In this document: one piece after another, positions 1 through 7,545 of the stretch | Position numbering within the stretch: position 1 is the stretch's first letter | Layout of the letters: every line of letters begins with the position of its first letter | NCBI RefSeq assembly: GCF_004335995.1 | Contig: NZ_PSZP01000004.1 | Coordinates: 1-53,391 of the forward strand | Length of the DNA: 53,391 bases | Reading direction: 5' to 3' | DNA from: Mycoplasma todarodis | Lineage (GTDB): Bacteria > Bacillota_I > Bacilli_A > Mycoplasmatales > Metamycoplasmataceae | Translations under genes and position numbers: made by a program | The notes under the pieces: generated by a model | Seen by the model: only the letters and a program-made list of their open reading frames with translations | What the model was told of the DNA's origin: nothing | Databases searched by the model: none

Positions 1-314
1 TTCATATATAAAGCATCTTTTTCTTCCATAACTGCGAACATTTCTTTATGTCCTGAGATTACAACTGATGTTGCGTCTAGTTCATTATATTTAAAGTGAT
101 CTTGTTCCAAAGTTGAAATTCTTTTACCTTGATCAACTGAAACTTTACCTGAAGTTGACTCCATAGCTCCTGCAAGTATTTTTAGGAAAGTTGATTTACC
201 AACACCATTAGCACCTATTACGCCATATGTGTTACCTTCTGTAAATCTTAAACTTACTCCTTGGAATAGCTTTTTATCACTAAAAGCCATACCTAAATCA
301 TGTGTTTCTATCAT
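1..314 (-). CDS. ABC-F family ATPase, N-terminal part (partial)
   Basis: The gene starts at the ATG complementary to 312-314 and runs off the left edge, so only about 104 residues are visible. The start MIETHDLGMAFSDKKLF and Walker A GANGVGKST, followed by a segment ending TLEQDHFKYNE, are typical of soluble ABC-F proteins (translation and ribosome-associated factors, YkpA/YbiT-like) rather than transport ATPases. No membrane segment is present. A good SD (GGAGGC, 319-324) lies 4 nt before the ATG and a TATAAT box lies about 25 nt upstream, so this mRNA has a conventional leader, unlike divergent parC. The ABC-F subfamily cannot be fixed from this fragment. Confidence 0.85.
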   Translation of the reverse strand, partial: MIETHDLGMAFSDKKLFQGVSLRFTEGNTYGVIGANGVGKSTFLKILAGAMESTSGKVSVDQGKRISTLEQDHFKYNELDATSVVISGHKEMFAVMEEKDALYM

Positions 315-338
315 TTTTGCCTCCTAATTTTCATACTA

Positions 339-344
339 ATTATA
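339..344 (-). promoter_or_regulatory. -10 box of the ABC-F gene
   Basis: TATAAT on the minus strand, 24 nt before the ATG with an SD in between. A 16-bp palindrome (348-363, GAGTTTTTAAAAACTC) lies between this box and the parC -10 box. Confidence 0.6.
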
Positions 345-375
345 ATAGAGTTTTTAAAAACTCAAAAAAATAATC

Positions 376-381
376 TATAAT
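376..381 (+). promoter_or_regulatory. -10 box of parC, leaderless layout
   Basis: TATAAT ends 7 nt before the parC ATG. Transcription should start on or next to the start codon. No SD is present. Confidence 0.65.
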
Positions 382-388
382 TTAGCAT

Positions 389-2923
389 ATGAGTAAAAAT
401 ATAGCAGCACAACTACTAAAACAATCGTTAGATCAAATCATGTCAGAAAGGTTTGGAAGGTATTCAAAATACATCATCCAAGATAGAGCTTTACCAGATG
501 CAAGAGATGGATTAAAACCCGTTCAAAGAAGAATATTATATGCGATGAATGAATTGGGATTAACCCACAACAAACCTTACAAAAAATCTGCCAGAGTTGT
601 TGGTGAAGTAATTGGTAAATACCACCCACATGGTGACACATCTATTTATGATGCTTTAGTACGTATGACGCAAGATTGAAAAATGAATATGCCTTTAATT
701 TCGATGCACGGTAATAATGGTTCGATTGATGACGATCCAGCTGCAGCTATGAGATATACAGAAGCTAGATTAGAAAAACTAACTGATTTACTTCTAAGAG
801 GGATTAAGCAAAAAACAGTTCCGTTTGCACCTAACTTTGATGATTCTGAATCAGAACCAACGGTGTTGCCTGCTGGATTCCCCAACTTATTAATTAATGG
901 GGCTAAAGGTATTGCTGCTGGATATGCAACTGAAATGCCTCCGCATAACTTAGGTGAGGTTCTTGATGCAGTTATTGCAACTATTAAATCTCCAAACATT
1001 AGATTAGATACATTGATGAATTATGTTAAAGGTCCTGATTTTCCTACTGGTGGAATTGTTCAAGGGATTGATGGTATTTATTCAGCATTTGAAAGAGGTA
1101 AAGGTAGAGTTATCATTCGTTCAAAGGTTGAGGTTACTGAATCAAAAACAAAACCTACAATCACTATTTCAGAAATACCTTATGGAGTTATTAAATCAAA
1201 ACTTGTAAGAGATATAGATGAAATAAGATTTAATAAATCAATTCACGGAATAAAAGAAGTTAGAGATGAAACTGATAGAAGAGGTACATCAATTTACATT
1301 GAATTAATGCCAGGAACTTCACCCAAATTAATTCTTAACTATTTATATTCAAAAACTGATTTACAAATTTATTACAACTATAACAACATCGCTATTAAAG
1401 ATAGAGCGCCTAAATTACTTTCACTTAGAGAATTAATTGATGCTTTCCTTGTTCACCAAAAAGAAGTGCAAAGAAAACAAATTAAATTTGAATTAAGTAA
1501 AGATGAACTAAGACATGAAATTGTTTCTGGTTTGGTAAGAGTTGCTGCGATGGTTGATGAAGTTGTTAGAGTTATTAGAGCAGCTTCTGGATCAAAAGCC
1601 GGAGTTATTAAAGCTCTTATTGAAAACTTTGAATTCACTCAAATACAAGCAAGCGCAATTGCTGAATTAAGACTTTATAGGTTATCTTCAACAGATCAAT
1701 TCGTATATGTTCAAGAAAAAGAAGAACTTGAAGGTAGAATCGAACGTTATAAAGAGTTGTTAAGTGTTGAAGAAGAATTCAACAAACACCTAACGGATTT
1801 CTTTAGACAAGTTAAAAAAGATTTCGCTATTCCAAGGCGTACTGTTGTAGAAAGTGAAATTGAGAAAATTGAAATTAACGTTGCCGATTTAATCAAACAT
1901 GAAGATGTTTATGTTGGTATATCACGTAAAGGATATGTTAAATCATTTTCTAATAGAGTCTTTGAAGCTAATAAGTTAGAACACTATGGATTAAAAGATG
2001 GGGATTCATTAGTTTTCATGGATAAAATCAATACAGCTCAAAAATTATTGGTATTTACTGATGCTGGTCAATTCATATTCTTACCAGGTCATAAAATCTC
2101 TGAAGAGAAATTCAAATCAGCCGGAAAACACATTAATGATTATGCTGCGATAGATCCTGATCATAATATTGTTTCAGTTATAGCTGTTGAAGATTTCTCT
2201 CTTCAAGGTTATATAACATTAGTTACAAGAAAAGGTAAAGCAAAACGTGTCCAATTAAAAGATTTTGAAGTGTCAAGATATTCAAGACCTTTAATGGCTA
2301 TTAAATTAGGCCAAGGCGACAAACTAATTGGTGCCAGAGTTTCTGGAGGAGATAAAAAAGTTGTAATTGTTACCTCAAGTGCAAAAGCTACTTTATATGA
2401 TGAGACAACTATTTCTGTACAAGGAACTAAATCCGGTGGGGTTATTGGTATTTCATTAGATGATAATCAAGTAACGGCATTTACATTAGCTAATCCTGGT
2501 GATACATTAGGGCTACTTTCAAGTAGGGGTGGAGTTAAACGTATTAGAGTTTCTTCGATACTTCCTTCGTCAAGAACAACTAAGGGGCGTAATTTATTTA
2601 GAATAATTAAGTCTAAACCACACATTATTTATGATATGAATGTTGTGGATACAACAACAAAAGCAAACTTTATGAAACAAGATGGTATTTTGGAAGTTGT
2701 TGAACTTAAATCAGCTGATATAACTGATACAGAAGCAGGTTTAAGCACTCTAGGTCCCGAAAAGATTCTAGCGGCTAAAATAATGACTTCTCAAATCATT
2801 ACAAAAGATTCTGAATTGATAAAAATAACTAATATTTCTGAAACTGATCAATTCGATAAAGCAGAAAAAGCGATCGAATCAGTATCACAAATGTCAATTG
2901 AAGATATACTAGGCGATATTTAA
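389..2923 (+). CDS. parC: DNA topoisomerase IV subunit A
   Basis: 844 residues once UGA 677-679 is read as Trp97. This is the breakage-reunion subunit of topoisomerase IV, which decatenates chromosomes. Visible are the winged-helix core ([17 protein letters not shown], residues about 34-51), the quinolone-determining region with HPHGDTS at 79-85 (Thr84 and Asp88 sit where E. coli ParC has Ser80 and Glu84), the catalytic tyrosine Tyr123 in [11 protein letters not shown], a coiled-coil tower, and a C-terminal beta-pinwheel domain with [10 protein letters not shown]- and [14 protein letters not shown]-like repeats. Length is normal for the family. parE is not beside it; the upstream neighbour is a divergent ABC-F gene. 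GyrA is the alternative, but the sequence around the active site and the short pinwheel favour ParC. Confidence 0.93.
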
Positions 2924-2937
2924 CGTATCGTCTTTTT
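2911..2937 (+). terminator. Intrinsic terminator of parC, containing its stop codon
   Basis: Arms 2911-2918 and 2926-2933 (one G-U pair), loop of 7 nt holding the parC TAA, then a T-run. The azoR -10 box follows at once. Confidence 0.6.
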
Positions 2938-2941
2938 GTAT

Positions 2942-2947
2942 TATAAT
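2942..2947 (+). promoter_or_regulatory. -10 box of azoR, leaderless layout
   Basis: TATAAT ends 6 nt before the ATG; no SD. Confidence 0.6.
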
Positions 2948-2953
2948 TTAGGT

Positions 2954-3541
2954 ATGAAAACACTATTTATAACAACAACAATGACAAAAAATACGCCAAA
3001 AGGCTCAATATCACTAAAAGCACTTGCTAAATTTAAAGAATTATATGAATTGAAATACCCAGATCACGAAACTATTTGAATGGATTTAAATGATCAAGAT
3101 GATTTAAGTGTAGGTATGACATCGGAGAATTTCGAAACATTTTTTGATGATTCTGATAAATATATTAACCTCTTAAAATCAGTTGATAAGTTGGTTATTT
3201 CAGTACCAATGACTAATTTTTCATATACAGCACAGATGAAAAATCTATTTGATAAAATTTGCGTTGCCGGAAAAACTTTTAAATACAAGTATGACGGAAA
3301 AGGGGAATCAGAGGGATTGTTAACTAATCTTGAAGTTCAAATTATCGCCGTACAAGGAGCACCTGAAGGTTGGTATGCATTTTCTAATTTTATCCCAGCT
3401 ATGGAAGGGACATGAGAATTCCTTGGAGCTAAAGTGATGAAAACAATACAAATAGATGGAGTTAAGACATCTGAAAAGATGAAGTTAACTGTCGACGAAA
3501 ACGTTGAGTTAGTTTTAGATAAAATAAAAGAAAGAGTGTAG
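2954..3541 (+). CDS. azoR: FMN-dependent NADH-azoreductase-like flavoprotein
   Basis: 195 residues with UGA-Trp codons. It matches the AzoR/AcpD flavodoxin-like family: an N-terminal strand MKTLFITTTM, the FMN-contact segment VPMTNFSYTAQMKNLFDKI (near residues 79-97; canonical form is PMYNF..P..LK.YID), and QGAPEGWY further on. These enzymes use NADH to reduce quinones and azo dyes as cytosolic homodimers; here a quinone or redox detoxification role is inferred. The canonical glycine-rich GGIY/SRGG segment near residue 140 is not clear. The gene is isolated between terminators, with its own leaderless-type promoter. Confidence 0.85.
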
Positions 3542-3551
3542 CTCTTTTTTT
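3531..3551 (+). terminator. Short terminator of azoR spanning the stop codon
   Basis: AAAGAG / CTCTTT arms around a 5-nt loop that carries the TAG stop, then a T-run. Stem of only 6 bp. Confidence 0.5.
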
Positions 3552-3553
3552 AC

Positions 3554-3559
3554 TATAAT
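3554..3559 (+). promoter_or_regulatory. -10 box of the YqeG-like gene, leaderless layout
   Basis: TATAAT ends 6 nt before the ATG at 3566; it directly follows the azoR terminator. Confidence 0.6.
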
Positions 3560-3565
3560 TTTTAT

Positions 3566-4147
3566 ATGAAAAAAAATAAACGTGGACTAGTTGCCAACTA
3601 CTTTAAACCATCAATGTACGTTCGTTCATTCAAAGATGTTAATATAAATTCACTAAAAGAACAAGGGATAAAATTATTCTTGTGTGACTTAGATAATACA
3701 TTAGTGCCTCACTATACTCGTTTACCAAATAAAGAAGTATTGAGATTTATTAAGACGGTTGAGTCATATGGTATGGAATTTGTTGTTGTTTCTAATAACA
3801 CCAAAAAGAGAGTTGATATGTTTTGTAAAAGGGCAAATATCAAACAATGAAAAGGTAATGCTAAAAAGCCTCTTAAATCCTCAATTTCAGACATCATGAA
3901 GAACTCTTCAGTAAAACCAAGAGAAACAATTTTTATGGGGGATATGATTATTACAGATATATTGATAGCTAACCGTATGAAAATGGAATCAATCCTAGTT
4001 CAACCTTTAGTTTCCACAGATTATAAAATGTCAGCATTGCATACTTTTTTAGAAAATGTTATCTATAAACGTCTAGAAAAGAAGAATATTCTTAAGCGGG
4101 GTAAATATTCTTTAGGACATTTAAAAACTTCCTTTGAGCTTTTATAG
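3566..4147 (+). CDS. YqeG family HAD IIIA-type phosphatase
   Basis: 193 residues. HAD motif I is CDLDNTLVPH (Asp at about 41 and 43), motif II is VVVSNN (about residue 74), and motif III/IV is MGDMIITDILIANRM (about 126). This is the layout of B. subtilis YqeG, a small cytosolic HAD-IIIA phosphatase that lies with aroE, yqeH, yqeI, nadD and yqeK. Here too it precedes nadD and the YqeK domain, so the order is conserved, though each gene has its own promoter. Physiological substrate unknown. Confidence 0.85.
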
Positions 4148-4157
4148 CTCTTTTTTT
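4136..4157 (+). terminator. Terminator of the YqeG-like gene spanning the stop codon
   Basis: GAGCT / AGCTC arms (4136-4140, 4146-4150), loop TTTAT, then a 7-T run. The TAG stop lies within the hairpin. Confidence 0.55.
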
Positions 4158-4158
4158 A

Positions 4159-4164
4159 TATAAT
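4159..4164 (+). promoter_or_regulatory. -10 box of nadD
   Basis: TATAAT ends 10 nt before the ATG at 4175, immediately after the preceding T-run. No SD. Confidence 0.55.
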
Positions 4165-4174
4165 TGATTTAAAT

Positions 4175-5224
4175 ATGAAAATAGGAATATTCGGCGGATC
4201 ATTTAATCCAGCCCACAAAGGACACATAAACGTTGCAAAATTTGCAATGTCAGAGCTAAGTTTATCACCATTTAAATCAAAGGTTAAATATCTTGATGCT
4301 GAGGATAGAATCAACATGTTAAACCTTGTAAAACCAGAAAATACTGAGGTTTCACTATTTGAAATCAACAGAAAAGGTACTTCTTACACAATAGAGACTA
4401 TTAAGCATTTTAGGAAAAACTTCCCTAATGATGAATTAGTATTATTGATTGGAAGTGATAATCTTTATAAATTACATAAATGAAAAGATATAGAGACAAT
4501 CGCGAAAGAAGCAACTATTGCAATTTTCCAAAGAGAAGATGTTTTCTCTAAAATAAACATCAAAAAATATAACGCAATCCTACTTAAAAATGAAAGATGA
4601 ACACATTCTTCATCTAATGCCCGTTCAGGAGACTTTACCGGCTTAGATGATAAGGTTATTGAGTACATTGGAGATAATAAATTACTTCTTTTAGAAATTG
4701 GAAGATCTAATTTAACAGTTCGTAGACACAAACATTGTATTGCTGCAGGTTCAATGGCGGCAGATTTAGCAAAAGCTAATGGAGTTAGCGCTAAACAAGC
4801 ATGAGTAGCGGCTTTGATGCATGACATTACAAAAGAATGAAGTAATGAAAAGCATAAAGAATTCTTATTGGAGCGTGGTTACGACCCAACAGGAACACCT
4901 GAACTAATATGACACCAATGAACTGGTGCTTTATGACTGCAAGACATTTATAAAGTTAATGACCAAGAAATTGTTAATGCTGTATTCAAGCATTCAAACG
5001 CAGATGCTATGCCATTTGAAGATTTAACAACTTTAGATAAGATAGTGTATGTTGCGGATAAATTATGCGATGGTAGAAGATACCCTGGTATTCAAGAACA
5101 TAGAAAATTAGCTATGACAGATCTTGATGCTGGTTTTAAAGCAGCAGCAAAATACGCAATGTCAGAAATAACAAAAAAATATGGGAGTGTAAATCACTTC
5201 ACATTAAAGAAAGTTGGTAAATAA
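4175..5224 (+). CDS. nadD: Nicotinate-nucleotide adenylyltransferase fused to a YqeK-like HD domain
   Basis: 349 residues in one frame. Residues 1 to about 190 are NadD: GIFGGSFNPAHKGHINVAK holds the (H/T)xGH nucleotidyltransferase motif, LLIGSDNL follows, and SSSNARSG is the ISSTxIR-like ATP site. It adenylates nicotinate mononucleotide in NAD synthesis. Residues about 195-349 form an HD-superfamily domain: RHKHCIAAGSMAADLA, MHDITKEW (the HD pair), HQWTGA and FKHSNADAMP supply the metal-binding His/Asp set. This matches YqeK, now known as a diadenosine tetraphosphate hydrolase; that activity is inferred. In Firmicutes nadD and yqeK are separate adjacent genes, so this is a fusion. Its stop overlaps the mtnN ATG by one base, so the two are co-translated. 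Confidence 0.9.
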
Positions 5225-5874
5225 TGATTGGATTAATAATAGCAGATAAACACGAACTTAATAAAATTCGTTGAAGCGAGAAGGAAGAAGTAACTAAAAA
5301 TGGTTTTGACTTCATTGTATATGAAGTAAATGGACAAGATGTTGTGGTTTCTCACTCAGGTATTGGTGTAGTTAAAGCTGCAGCATGTATCCAAGAGATG
5401 ATTTCATCATTTGGAGTTAAAAAAGTATATAACTATGGTGCTGTTGGCGCTGATTCAACTTTAAATGTATTTGATTTAGTAACTCCCAAAAAGATTTACT
5501 TTCATGACGTAATAACTCCATGATACCCAAGAGGTCAAGTACCTGGCGATGTACAATTCTATATTAATAACTTGAGAATACCAGGAGTTAAGAACAATCC
5601 TATAGCTTCAGGTATGAAATTCATTTCATCGGAAGAAGATGTTCAAGAAATTCAAAAAGACTTAGTTGTAAGTATCTTCGATATGGAAACAGCTGGAATG
5701 GCACAAATTGCATATAACAACAATGTTGATTTATATGTATTGAAGTGTGTATCTGATATTATTGGTAAAGATTCTTCTAGATTAGGAGATATCAACTACA
5801 GAATAACTGAAGCTGGTAAAATAGCATTCCAAAGAACAATGGAATTAATTGATGAAGCAACAAAAAACGCCTAG
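5224..5874 (+). CDS. mtnN: 5'-methylthioadenosine/S-adenosylhomocysteine nucleosidase
   Basis: 216 residues starting at the ATG in TAATG shared with the nadD stop. The family signature is complete: the N-terminal strand MIGLIIADKHE, HSGIGVVKAA, NYGAVGADSTLN, the base and ribose pocket FDMETAGMAQIA, and the catalytic Asp in CVSDIIG. It cleaves MTA and SAH to free adenine plus the thioribose product, recycling by-products of polyamine and SAM metabolism in the cytosol. Length is slightly below the usual 230. A bidirectional terminator overlaps its last codons. Confidence 0.92.
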
Positions 5875-5888
5875 TTGGCGTTTTTTTA
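5862..5888. terminator. Bidirectional terminator between mtnN and the minus-strand membrane gene
   Basis: AAAAAACGCC / GGCGTTTTTT arms (5862-5871, 5877-5886) with a 5-nt loop. The mtnN TAG lies in the loop, and the TAA of the opposing gene (5886-5888) lies in the T-run. Confidence 0.8.
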
Positions 5889-6224
5889 TTTATTAATAAC
5901 CTTTGAATTAGAATAATGCATAAACCAAAGTATTATTTGTAAAGGGAATAGTCCAATTCAAGAACTAATGAATAGTAATACCAAGGTAGGTTTACTATAG
6001 ATTTTATGTTTGTGTAATTGAACTATGATAATGCATCATATAACATTGATTGATAATAAGGACTCTAGCACCCAAAAGATTGAAGGTAAATGTTTGTTAT
6101 TTAAAGAATCTTTGTGTGAAATACTATAAATTAAGAAAAAGGTATTTATCGATAGAAATAGAAATATAAAAACTAGGGTAACACAAGTAAAACCTTTAAC
6201 TCCCATTCTTTTATCTTCTTGCAT
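5886..6224 (-). CDS. Small membrane protein, three predicted TM segments
   Basis: 112 residues when three in-frame UGA codons are read as Trp; under the standard code only a 62-residue fragment appears. The start is fixed by a GGAGG SD at 6229-6233, 4 nt before the ATG. Hydrophobic stretches lie at about residues 11-34 (VTLVFIFLFLSINTFFLIY), 48-69 (SIFWVLESLLSINVIWCIII) and 79-102 (LVLLFISSWIGLFPLQIIWF), with a Lys/Arg N-terminus. No family recognised. It is convergent with mtnN, sharing its terminator. Continuous hydrophobic frame, good SD and shared terminator argue for a real gene. Confidence 0.7.
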
Positions 6225-6265
6225 AAAACCTCCATAATCATTTATAGTTATTTTACATCATTTTT

Positions 6266-6285
6266 AAAAACGTTATAGCATAACG
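6266..6285 (-). promoter_or_regulatory. Inverted repeat with short T-run upstream of the small membrane gene
   Basis: CGTTAT (6271-6276) and ATAACG (6280-6285) around a 3-nt loop, followed on the minus strand by five Ts. It may be a second terminator for the gene at 6350 or an operator; the sequence does not decide. Confidence 0.35.
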
Positions 6286-6321
6286 GATGTTTTCCTTTTT
6301 ACAGAATGATAACTGATTGAA

Positions 6322-6350
6322 AAATAAAAAAATAAGGATTCCTTATTTTT
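6322..6350 (-). terminator. Terminator of the Cys-cluster gene
   Basis: Ten-bp perfect arms AAAAATAAGG / CCTTATTTTT (6328-6337, 6341-6350) with a 3-nt loop. The minus-strand T-run follows, and the TAA stop overlaps the arm. Confidence 0.7.
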
Positions 6351-6658
6351 TACCCTTCGAAGTCAAATCTGTATAACTTTACTTCTTTTAGTTTTTCAAT
6401 TGTTTTTATAGCTAATTCATCTAAAACTTCAGTTAAATCTCTGTCATTAATTTTAACACTAACTTTTTTTGTATATTGTTGTTCGTAAAATAGAACCTCT
6501 TTACCCGCTTTATTTAATTCAATATCTAATTTAGTGTCAATAACGTTTAACATTTTTGTAGTTTTACAATTACACTTAGTAAAATTTTTACATTTGCATA
6601 TCGCTTTTGCGATTCTTTTGTAAAACTTCGCTTTTAATTCTTTATTTATAGTTTGCAT
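6350..6658 (-). CDS. Small hypothetical protein with a four-Cys cluster
   Basis: 102 residues, basic N-terminal half, acidic C-terminus. Cys21, Cys23, Cys29 and Cys31 form a tight CxC-x5-CxC cluster (CKCKNFTKCNC), which looks like a zinc or other metal site. No other domain recognised, no membrane segment. The SD is GGAGGAT just before the ATG, and a TATAAT box lies about 25 nt upstream. It stands alone between a strong terminator and rnhB, read away from rnhB. A regulatory or metal-handling role would be a guess. Confidence 0.65.
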   Translation of the reverse strand: MQTINKELKAKFYKRIAKAICKCKNFTKCNCKTTKMLNVIDTKLDIELNKAGKEVLFYEQQYTKKVSVKINDRDLTEVLDELAIKTIEKLKEVKLYRFDFEG

Positions 6659-6771
6659 AGATCCTCCGATGCTTGTAAATGAATTATACTTATTTAAGTT
6701 GACTTTTTTTATTTATTTGCCACAAATATAAAAATCAATGATTGAACCATAATTAATACATCCTTATTTAA

Positions 6772-6793
6772 CGTTTTAAAGCCGTTTTAAAGC
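6772..6793. repeat. Tandem 11-bp repeat in the 6659-6887 intergenic region
   Basis: Two perfect adjacent copies of CGTTTTAAAGC, about 80 bp before the rnhB promoter. The rest of this 229-bp stretch holds only the promoter of the Cys-cluster gene and the rnhB -10 box. Possible protein-binding site; could be chance. Confidence 0.4.
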
Positions 6794-6875
6794 TTATTCA
6801 TTTAAAAAAGGCATATATTCCTTATGGATAATAAAAAATAGTGGAATACTTAAAAAGTTTAAATGGAAAGCAAGG

Positions 6876-6881
6876 TATACT
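6876..6881 (+). promoter_or_regulatory. -10 box of rnhB, leaderless layout
   Basis: TATACT ends 6 nt before the ATG; no SD. Confidence 0.55.
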
Positions 6882-6887
6882 TTACTT

Positions 6888-7481
6888 ATGTATAAATATG
6901 AACAAGAACTAATTAATAAAGGCATTAAATATATTGCTGGTTGCGATGAGGCAGGAAGAGGTCCTATGGCAGGGCCGGTTGTCGCTGCTGCGTGTATTCT
7001 ACCGATTAATTACAAAAATGACTTAATCGACGATTCTAAAAAAATGTCAGAGAAGAAGCGTGAAGAAGCCTTTGAACAAATAATGAATGATGCACTAGCA
7101 TTTGATGTGCAAATTATAGAAGCATCAGAAGTTGATGCTTTAAATCCAAAAGAATCATCAAGAGTTGGTATGACTAAAGCGATCAATAATTTAAAAATTA
7201 AACCAGAACATATATTGGTTGATTTTGAAAAAGTCTATGTTGATATAGAACAACAAGGCATTAAGAAGGGTGATTCTTTATCAATTACCATTGCTGCAGC
7301 AAGTATTTTAGCAAAAGTTACACGAGATCGAATAATGGTTGAATATGCCAAAGAATATCCAAATTATGGTTTTGAGAAACATAAAGGATATGTAACTAAA
7401 ACTCACAAAGAAGCTTTGAAAAAATACGGAGTTACTGCAATTCATAGAAAAAGTTACAAGCCAGTCAAAGAGTTTTTATAA
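6888..7481 (+). CDS. rnhB: Ribonuclease HII
   Basis: 197 residues, normal length. It begins YIAGCDEAGRGPMAGPVVAA, where the DEAGRG motif (residues 20-25) gives the first catalytic Asp-Glu pair. SITIAAASILAKVTRDRIM and YGFEKHKGY(V)T are the other RNase HII signatures. It removes ribonucleotides and RNA primers from RNA-DNA hybrids. Monocistronic, with a leaderless-type promoter and its own terminator. Confidence 0.94.
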   Translation: MYKYEQELINKGIKYIAGCDEAGRGPMAGPVVAAACILPINYKNDLIDDSKKMSEKKREEAFEQIMNDALAFDVQIIEASEVDALNPKESSRVGMTKAINNLKIKPEHILVDFEKVYVDIEQQGIKKGDSLSITIAAASILAKVTRDRIMVEYAKEYPNYGFEKHKGYVTKTHKEALKKYGVTAIHRKSYKPVKEFL

Positions 7482-7506
7482 ATAAGGTAATAATCCTTAT
7501 TTTTTT
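7480..7506 (+). terminator. Terminator of rnhB
   Basis: AAATAAGG / CCTTATTT arms around a 7-nt loop, overlapping the TAA stop and followed by a T-run. Confidence 0.7.
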
Positions 7507-7517
7507 GTTTAATATAT

Positions 7518-7523
7518 TATAAT
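7518..7523 (+). promoter_or_regulatory. -10 box of pepF
   Basis: TATAAT 22 nt before the chosen ATG, leaving room for the SD AAAGGTGG at 7533-7540. A leadered promoter. Confidence 0.55.
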
Positions 7524-7545
7524 TTTTTAAAGAAAGGTGGTTACT

